From CAYOHP01 sp964403795 [NCBI: uncultured bacterium] (GTDB lineage: Bacteria > Muiribacteriota > UBA6191 > CAZXTJ01), in NCBI GenBank assembly GCA_964403795.1, contig CAYOHP010000046.1:1-42979 (forward strand): 42,979 bases of DNA. Direction: 5' to 3'. Below, one piece after another: positions 35,916 to 41,641 of this stretch. Both the position numbers and the translations under genes were made by a program. Under the pieces are notes generated by a model, which was given only the letters and a program-made list of their open reading frames with translations, searched no databases and had not been told where the DNA came from. The first letter of the stretch is position 1. Every line of letters starts with the position of its first letter.

Positions 35916-35947
35916 GAGGAGGAGCGCGGGAAGGAGCATCTGCAAAG

Positions 35948-36994
35948 ATGCGATCGTTGCTCGTCGGACCTTTCTCCCTTTCCCTGCTGGTCCCCTGCGG
36001 ACTGGCCCTCGCCCAGGTGACGCCGGCAATGGCCGGTAGTCCGGTTTCCGCCCCCGGGTACGTCCCCCTAGCCCTCGAGGCCTCGGACCCTGCCACCCAC
36101 CTCGACGCCGGTGCCGAAGCCGTCGACCTGGGTCGGCTGCTTCCCGGCGATTTCCACGGCGGCTTCCTCGCCAACGTGCAATCGCTGCTTCGGGACTTCC
36201 CCGGGATCGCCCACGAGGGCTGGGCGGCCGAGCAGATCGACGCCTGGGTCGCCAAGGGCTGGCCGGACCCGCGCACCGCGGTCGCCCAGCTCGCCCTCGG
36301 CCTGAACGTCAACGTCCGCAAGAAGGAAGTCCTCGACGTCATGCTGCTCGGCTCCGGCCGCCTGCAGCTGGCGGCGAAGATCCGGAAGTTGGCTCAGGCC
36401 TCGAACCTGCCCATCGAGGAGGAGGCCTACCACGGGGTGGTCTTCGTGCGGCCCAAGTGGGAGGTCGCCCCGGTCACGGTGGCCGAGGTGCTCGAGGGGG
36501 CGAGCCTCTTCGCCTACGACAAGGTCGCCTCGTGGGAATTCGCACGCAAGATGGTCGACACCCAGGGCGGCCAGCACCCGAGCTTCGGCGACAAGCACTC
36601 GATGTCGCTCACTCCCGACACCTACCTGGCGGCCGCGGTCCGGGTCCCGGTCTTCGAGGAGGCCCGGGCCAGCGAGGAGTTCCAGACCGCCGGCTTCCAC
36701 CTGGTGGTGCAGGCCGCCATCGACTGGAAGAAGACCGGCAGCCAGGTCCAGCTCGGGGTCGACTTCGAGACCTGGACCCCGGTGGAGGCGAAGCTGCTCG
36801 CCGACTGGCTCGCCGGCCGCATCGACTCCTGGGAGGCGAGCACCCAGAATGCCTATCTGAAGCGCTTCCTGGAGGCGCTCCGGGTCCGGCGGGACGGCAA
36901 GCACGTGTTCGTCGAGCTGGCCACCGGGTTCGAGCTCATGGCGGAAGGCCTGGCAGCCGCCAACCGGGAACTGGCGACGCCCACCCTCGACTGA
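35948..36994 (+). CDS. Secreted protein of unknown function
   Basis: This is a 348 aa protein with a clear signal peptide (hydrophobic SLLVGPFSLSLLVPCGLALA, cleaved before QVTPAMAG). The mature part has no cysteines and no recognised domain. Trp- and Asp-rich segments such as IAHEGWAAEQIDAWVAKGWP and IDWKKTGSQVQLGVDFETW suggest a folded mixed alpha/beta domain. The start ATG 35948 has GGAAGGAG about 11 nt upstream. A frame extension to 35624 runs across the promoter-like region and is rejected. It is the gene immediately upstream of the tyrosine-rich lipoprotein/radical SAM locus, but a hairpin and a new promoter-like hexamer separate them, so a link is not shown. Confidence 0.7.
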   Translation: MRSLLVGPFSLSLLVPCGLALAQVTPAMAGSPVSAPGYVPLALEASDPATHLDAGAEAVDLGRLLPGDFHGGFLANVQSLLRDFPGIAHEGWAAEQIDAWVAKGWPDPRTAVAQLALGLNVNVRKKEVLDVMLLGSGRLQLAAKIRKLAQASNLPIEEEAYHGVVFVRPKWEVAPVTVAEVLEGASLFAYDKVASWEFARKMVDTQGGQHPSFGDKHSMSLTPDTYLAAAVRVPVFEEARASEEFQTAGFHLVVQAAIDWKKTGSQVQLGVDFETWTPVEAKLLADWLAGRIDSWEASTQNAYLKRFLEALRVRRDGKHVFVELATGFELMAEGLAAANRELATPTLD

Positions 36995-36999
36995 GAGCA

Positions 37000-37044
37000 C
37001 TTCCCCCTTTCCTCCGCTCCGGTCCGAGGCCGGGGCGGGGGAAG
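37000..37044 (+). terminator. Stem-loop after the secreted protein gene
   Basis: CTTCCCCC (37000-37007) pairs with GGGGGAAG (37037-37044), and an inner CCTC/GAGG pair can extend the stem. It starts 6 nt after the stop at 36994. No T-run follows. Confidence 0.4.
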
Positions 37045-37108
37045 GCGGGGAGCCGCGCCTCGACGCCCAAGGTAGGTATCCGCACCTCCGCTCCCGTCCC
37101 CGGGCCGG

Positions 37109-37114
37109 TACATT
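37109..37114 (+). promoter_or_regulatory. Candidate -10 element (TACATT) for the lipoprotein/radical SAM operon
   Basis: TACATT in the context CCGGTACATTCC lies 41 nt before the ATG at 37156. It resembles the TACGAT hexamers of other gaps. No -35 was found. Confidence 0.3.
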
Positions 37115-37155
37115 CCGCTTGCCCGAGCGCGATCGCGCAGGACCGAGGTGCACCC

Positions 37156-37482
37156 ATGCACGACGAAGATCCTCTCCCCCGGGATCCCGGGACCACCGAG
37201 GCGGCTCCCCCGACCTCCCGACCCCTGACCCGGCGCACCGCGCTCCGACGCATGGCCTTCATGGGGGCCACCGCGGCGGTGGCCGGTGTGACCGGTTGCA
37301 TCAGCACCGGCTACGGGGGCTACAGCGGAGGCTACAGCTCGAGCAGCTATTCCTACTCGAGCTACGGGACCGTCTACACCAGCTACTCGAGCCTCTGGTA
37401 CGGCGAGGGTCCCTACAAGGGGAACTACCGCTCCGAGTTCTATCCCGGCTCGAGCCGTACCTATACCAGCTACTCGAGCTGA
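37156..37482 (+). CDS. Tat-type lipoprotein with Tyr/Ser/Gly-rich mature region; candidate modified peptide
   Basis: This is a 108 aa protein. Residues 1-47 form an export signal: Tat-like TRRTALRRM (residues 25-33), a short hydrophobic stretch and a lipobox GVTGC with Cys48. The mature 61 residues after processing are extremely biased. Residues 49-108 have 14 Tyr and 18 Ser, YSS occurs four times and YTSYSS twice, the second copy at the very C-terminus. Neighbouring genes encode two radical SAM proteins and a SPASM-like partner, enzymes that typically modify ribosomal peptides. I therefore propose it is a substrate: tyrosines or serines cross-linked or glycosylated in the cytoplasm, then exported folded by Tat and lipid-anchored. 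A plain structural lipoprotein is the alternative. The ATG is preceded by CCGAGGTGCACCC. No known family is recognised. Confidence 0.7.
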   Translation: MHDEDPLPRDPGTTEAAPPTSRPLTRRTALRRMAFMGATAAVAGVTGCISTGYGGYSGGYSSSSYSYSSYGTVYTSYSSLWYGEGPYKGNYRSEFYPGSSRTYTSYSS

Positions 37483-37543
37483 GAGGCCGCGACCTCCGCC
37501 CCTCGGGGGGGTCCGAGGACCTCGCGAGCCGATCGGTCGACCC

Positions 37544-38575
37544 ATGGCGAATGTGCTCCTCACCACCCGCTGCGTGCGGTCATGTCCGTACTGCTTCGCC
37601 GAGAAGGAGATGACGGACAGCGACACCGGGGAACGCATGGGGTGGGAGAACCTGGTCCACATCGCCAGCTTCCTCCAGCTCTCCGGCGAGCGGCATGTCT
37701 CACTGCTCGGGGGCGAGCCCACGCTCCACCCCGACTTCGTGGACTTCGTCCTCTACTTCGTGGAACGGAACTTCCACGTCACGGTGTTCACCAGCGGCGT
37801 GATGTCCGCCACCCGGCTGGCGGAGATCGAGCGCCACCTGACCCCGATCCGCAAGGATCGCCTCCAGTTCGTCTGCAACCTGAACGACCCGGTCCGGACC
37901 CCGGCACCCGAGAGCGAGGAGCGACGCCTGGAGGCGTTCCTCGCCGCCATGGGGCCCTGGACCATGCCGGGCTTCAACATCTACCGCGAGGACTTCTCGC
38001 TCGAGTTCCTGGTCGACCTCGTGCTCCGCCACGGACTCGGCAAGCACCTCCGGCTGGGGATCAGCCACCCCATCCCGGGGGGCGGGGGGATCCACCTGCC
38101 CCCGGCCTCGGTCGGGCGCGTCATGGATCGCCTCTACGCCCAGCGGGAACTCCTGGACCAGGCCAGGATGCGTCCCGGATTCGACTGCGGATTCCCGCTC
38201 TGCCAGCTCTCCGACGAGCAACTCGGGTGGCTGGTCCGGTCGAACGGCAAGGCGAGCTTCACCTGCAGTCCCGCCCTCGACATCACCCCCGACCTCTCGG
38301 TCTACAGCTGCTTCCCGCTCTCCCGCTACCGGCGGCGCTCGCTCCTGGAGTTCGATTCCCTCGACCAGGTCCACGCCGCCTTCCAGCAGGCCCTCGACCA
38401 CCTGCGGATCGAGGTCCCCGGGGTCTACGACGAGTGCGAGCACTGCGTCTCCCGGGAGGACCGGATCTGCGCCGGGGGCGGCATGTGCCACGTCCTCGGA
38501 CAGCTGGTCGAGGAAGCCCCCGTCCGACTCCCGGAGATCGAACATGCGCTCCCCCGCACTGGTCTCGCCGTCTGA
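37544..38575 (+). CDS. Radical SAM protein with Cys-rich C-terminal (SPASM-like) region
   Basis: This is a 343 aa protein. The radical SAM 4Fe-4S motif is right at the N-terminus: C10-x3-C14-x2-C17 (TTRCVRSCPYC), with the SAM-binding GGEP motif at 56-59. The C-terminal part has eight cysteines (C215, C220, C241, C256, C298, C301, C309, C315; for example DECEHC and ICAGGGMC), a pattern suited to auxiliary iron-sulphur clusters as in SPASM/Twitch peptide maturases. It would generate a 5'-deoxyadenosyl radical and modify a peptide side chain. The substrate is inferred to be the tyrosine-rich lipoprotein 61 bp upstream. ATG 37544 has only a weak ribosome binding site. The 3' end overlaps the next gene by 32 bp. 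Confidence 0.85.
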   Translation: MANVLLTTRCVRSCPYCFAEKEMTDSDTGERMGWENLVHIASFLQLSGERHVSLLGGEPTLHPDFVDFVLYFVERNFHVTVFTSGVMSATRLAEIERHLTPIRKDRLQFVCNLNDPVRTPAPESEERRLEAFLAAMGPWTMPGFNIYREDFSLEFLVDLVLRHGLGKHLRLGISHPIPGGGGIHLPPASVGRVMDRLYAQRELLDQARMRPGFDCGFPLCQLSDEQLGWLVRSNGKASFTCSPALDITPDLSVYSCFPLSRYRRRSLLEFDSLDQVHAAFQQALDHLRIEVPGVYDECEHCVSREDRICAGGGMCHVLGQLVEEAPVRLPEIEHALPRTGLAV

Positions 38576-39404
38576 GCCCTCCCTGCTGGCCCGCCTCCGG
38601 AGCCGCGAGGTGGTGCTCCGCGCCCCGTTCCCGGGGCCCGACCCTGAGCTGCTCGCCCTGGTCGCGGCGGGAGGGAACCGCCTGCTCCGGGTGGTGGTGG
38701 AGGCCGACCTCCCGCTCGCCGCCCTCACCCTGCCGGACCACTGGAAGGATCCGGCGGTCACCCTCCGCGTCCCGTCCTCCGGACGCTTCCGCGACCTGGT
38801 GACCCGCCTCGACCGGATCCGGGAACTCGGGACCACCGTCCAGATCCCGGCGGCCGAGCCTTCCGCCCTCGTCGATCTCCGCCTGCTCTCCTCGGTCGGG
38901 ATCCCGGTCTCGGTCGCCTTCGACCAGGGCGTCGCCGACTGGGACGGACTTTCCGACCTCATGGAGTGGGCGCTCCTGGAGAGGGCTCCCCATGGCCGGG
39001 TCGAGCCCTTCGTCTGGCTCGCCTCGGGCCCCCCGGGGGAGTCCCGCCGGAGCTGGTCCCGGTTCGACCTCGACCATCCCGCCGAACTCGTCCATCTCGA
39101 TGCCTCGGGCAGGATCGCCCTCACCCGGGCGGAGCTCGACCAGGGCAGCTTCGTCCTGGAGGACCTCGAACGGCTCGACGAGCTCACGGAAGTGCCGGCG
39201 TACCGGGACCGGGTCTTCGCCTGGCAGCGCCACTTCCTGGACTCCCGCCCCTGTGCGCGCTGCGCGGGATACCCGCTGTGTCATGGACGCTTCGACGGCG
39301 ACCACATCGGGACCTGTCCCGCGACCGGACTCTTCACCGACCTGCTGCAGATCGTCGACGCCTCCCGGCGTGCCCCAGGCGCGGGGTGCGGGACCCGCAC
39401 ATGA
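38544..39404 (+). CDS. SPASM-tail partner protein lacking the radical SAM motif
   Basis: This is a 286 aa protein without the CX3CX2C motif of radical SAM enzymes. The body alternates strands and helices like a partial barrel (VVVEADLPLAALTLPD, GIPVSVAFDQGVADW). A segment VHLDASGRIALT is like the start of a SPASM domain, but with its usual cysteine missing. The C-terminus has C237-x2-C240-x5-C246-x11-C258 (RPCARCAGYPLCHG), which resembles the second half of a SPASM domain. I interpret it as a degenerate radical SAM relative, possibly a substrate-binding or electron-delivering partner for the two flanking enzymes. It overlaps both neighbours (32 bp and 4 bp), so all three are translationally coupled. 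No named family is recognised. Confidence 0.65.
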   Translation: MRSPALVSPSEPSLLARLRSREVVLRAPFPGPDPELLALVAAGGNRLLRVVVEADLPLAALTLPDHWKDPAVTLRVPSSGRFRDLVTRLDRIRELGTTVQIPAAEPSALVDLRLLSSVGIPVSVAFDQGVADWDGLSDLMEWALLERAPHGRVEPFVWLASGPPGESRRSWSRFDLDHPAELVHLDASGRIALTRAELDQGSFVLEDLERLDELTEVPAYRDRVFAWQRHFLDSRPCARCAGYPLCHGRFDGDHIGTCPATGLFTDLLQIVDASRRAPGAGCGTRT

Positions 39405-41524
39405 CGACCGTGATCCTCAAGCTCACCGAGGCCTGCAACGCCCGCTGCGCCTACTGCGACGTGGTCCGCAAGCCCCGACCCCCGGTCGTCAACATGCCCA
39501 TGGACGTGCTCGAGCAGCTCTTCGTGCGCACCGGGGAGTTCCTGCGCGGTCATCCGGAGGAGTCGATGTGCGTCGTCTGGCACGGGGGAGAGCCGCTGCT
39601 GATGGGCACCGAGCCCTTCGTCCGGGCACTCGAATTCCAGCAGCGCCACTGCGGCGACGTGGCCTCCCGCATCGTCCACTCGATCCAGACCAATGCGACC
39701 CTCCTGACCGCCGAGTTCGTCCCGGTGCTCCGCGAGCTCGGGATCGACCGGGTGGGGACGAGCTACGACCCGGTGCGGGGCCTGCGCGGCCTGGGACGGG
39801 AGCGCGATCCCGAGCGCTACGACCGGAAGTTCATGGAGGGTCTCCGCGTCCTCGAGGAGGCGGGGATGCCCTGGGGTGTGATCTATGTCGTGACGCGGTC
39901 CTCCCTGGCGGACCCCGCCGGGGTCTACCGGACGTGCATGAACCTGGCCTCCCGGGGCTCGGTCCGCATGAACCCGGTTCTGCTCTTCGACACCCGGGAC
40001 CCGGAGCTGTCCGGGATGGCGATCGACGAGGACGAGTGGGTCGGCTTCCAGGCCAGGCTCTTCCCGGTCTGGTGGGCCGAGCGCCACCTCTACCCGGACT
40101 TCGAGCCCTTCGCCTCGGCGGTACGCAACGTCTCGGGGAGGGGCCGGAGCCTGTGCTGCACCGAGTCGGGACGCTGCGCCCTCTCGCACCTGAACCTGGC
40201 GCCGGACGGCACCCTTTCGCTCTGCGGGCGCGCCTCGGACTGGGGCCTCTTCGCCCAGGGTTCCATCATGGTCCGGGACTTCGACCAGGTCCTCGCCGAC
40301 CCGGAGCGGCTGGACCTCCTGGAGCGGAGCGATCGGCTCGCCGAGGGGAACTGCCGGGGTTGCCGCTTCTGGGACATCTGCCACGGGGGCTGCCCTCTCG
40401 ACGGCTGGGCCGCGCACGGGAGCCTGATGCGGGAGACCGGCTGGTGCCGCTCCACCCGGGCCTTCCTCCAGGACGTGGTGGAGCCCGCCCTGGCGGCGGA
40501 CCGGCCGGGAGCGCCTCCGGTCGCCGCGGCCGGCGTCCCGGTGGCCCCCCGGGATGCCCGGTTCCTGCCCGTCGACGATGCGTGCAGGATGGGCCTCCCT
40601 CCGGCGACCGACGAGCCCTGTTGGATCAATCCCGTCGGAGGCCTCGGCGACATCCTGATGCTCTCGGGGGTCCTCCGCCAGGTCCTCGACCGGGAGCCGG
40701 ACCGTCGGTTCCGGCTGGTGCGTCGCACCAAGTACATCGAGATGCTGGGGGACCACCCGGCGTTCCTCGAGGTCGGCTACCCGCCCCCGGGAGCCGTCTT
40801 CCGCAGCAACAACTACTGGGATCATCCCGCCATGGGTCGGCCCGGGGGCCGTGCCTTCCAGTGCCTGGCCTCGATGTTCGGACTCCCGGGGCCGGTCCCG
40901 GAGGTCCTCTGGGTTCCTTGGCGGGACCCGCCGGATCCAGGTCTCCTCGCCTTGGTCCCCTGGCAGGCCCACAACGTGGTGATCGGTCCCGCCTCGGACT
41001 CCCCCCGGAAGTGCTGGGATCCGGAGCGCTGGGAGCAGCTGGTCGCCGGCCTCCGGCAGGACGGCATCGGGGTGGTGCAGGTCGGGCGCCTCTCCGACCC
41101 CTACGTCCGGGGCGCCTTCGATCTCCGCGGTCTGACCACGCCCCGGAGCCTGCTCCCCCTCCTCCCCTGCTTCTCGGCGGCGGTCACGGTCGACAGCTTC
41201 CTGATGCACGCCGCCCATCTGGCCTCCCTCCCGGCCGCGGTGATCTGGGGGCCGACCGACCATCGGGTCCTGGGGTATGCCGGGCACCTCCACATGCAAG
41301 GCATCCCGCGCCAGGACTGCACCGACCAGTGCCTCGGTCCCGGCAACCGTCATCTCTACGGCTCCGCATGTCCCAGGTCCGAGGAGGTCTGTACCCATGG
41401 CGTCACCATGGACGCCGTGAGGGACGCGCTGGACTCGATCCTGGCCCGCGCCGCCGCAGCCTCCGCTCCGGCCGTCTCCCGGACGATCGGGACCGGGACG
41501 CACCCCGACCCGGCCTGGAACTGA
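39401..41524 (+). CDS. Radical SAM/SPASM maturase fused to a GT9-type glycosyltransferase
   Basis: This is a 707 aa fusion. Residues 1-360 form a radical SAM enzyme with C12-x3-C16-x2-C19 (EACNARCAYC), GGEP (62-65) and a SPASM domain (C252, C253, C259, C275, C318, C321, C327, C331, C349). After a Pro/Ala linker (about 365-385), residues about 408-680 form a glycosyltransferase family 9-like domain: WINPVGGLGDILML, VVIGPASDSPRKCWDPERW, VDSFLMHAAHLASLPAAVIWG and a Cys-containing tail usual in the ADP-heptose transferase group. The protein would combine radical peptide modification with sugar transfer. The start ATG 39401 overlaps the stop of the partner gene (ATGA); the frame is open further upstream but lies inside that gene. 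The substrate, inferred from gene order, is the tyrosine-rich lipoprotein. Confidence 0.85.
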   Translation: MTTVILKLTEACNARCAYCDVVRKPRPPVVNMPMDVLEQLFVRTGEFLRGHPEESMCVVWHGGEPLLMGTEPFVRALEFQQRHCGDVASRIVHSIQTNATLLTAEFVPVLRELGIDRVGTSYDPVRGLRGLGRERDPERYDRKFMEGLRVLEEAGMPWGVIYVVTRSSLADPAGVYRTCMNLASRGSVRMNPVLLFDTRDPELSGMAIDEDEWVGFQARLFPVWWAERHLYPDFEPFASAVRNVSGRGRSLCCTESGRCALSHLNLAPDGTLSLCGRASDWGLFAQGSIMVRDFDQVLADPERLDLLERSDRLAEGNCRGCRFWDICHGGCPLDGWAAHGSLMRETGWCRSTRAFLQDVVEPALAADRPGAPPVAAAGVPVAPRDARFLPVDDACRMGLPPATDEPCWINPVGGLGDILMLSGVLRQVLDREPDRRFRLVRRTKYIEMLGDHPAFLEVGYPPPGAVFRSNNYWDHPAMGRPGGRAFQCLASMFGLPGPVPEVLWVPWRDPPDPGLLALVPWQAHNVVIGPASDSPRKCWDPERWEQLVAGLRQDGIGVVQVGRLSDPYVRGAFDLRGLTTPRSLLPLLPCFSAAVTVDSFLMHAAHLASLPAAVIWGPTDHRVLGYAGHLHMQGIPRQDCTDQCLGPGNRHLYGSACPRSEEVCTHGVTMDAVRDALDSILARAAAASAPAVSRTIGTGTHPDPAWN

Positions 41525-41641
41525 CCGACCCGAGGCGGGGAGGGATGGCGACCGACCGGGTTGAATCGATGTCCCGCAGAGCGCAGCATGGGGCTCGACC
41601 TCCTCGTCCCTGGATCCCGGGGGGCGATCCGCTCCGAACCC

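Larger units (their letters stand above)
35573..35947. other. 375 bp intergenic region with hairpin and promoter-like elements
   Basis: No gene is supported here. The region contains a terminator-like hairpin (35615-35637), a promoter-like pair TTGCCA-N18-TAGGTT (35680-35709) that would give a leader of about 230 nt, an isolated GATAAT (35848), a second promoter-like pair at 35864-35893, and the 15 bp motif shared with 23794 (35901-35915). The length and structure are compatible with a regulatory leader. Confidence 0.5.

Noticed and set aside
36457-37155. Upstream extension of the lipoprotein reading frame
   Set aside because: The frame is open through the preceding gene, but that stretch is antigenic to a well-supported secreted protein in another frame and would bury the Tat/lipobox signal.
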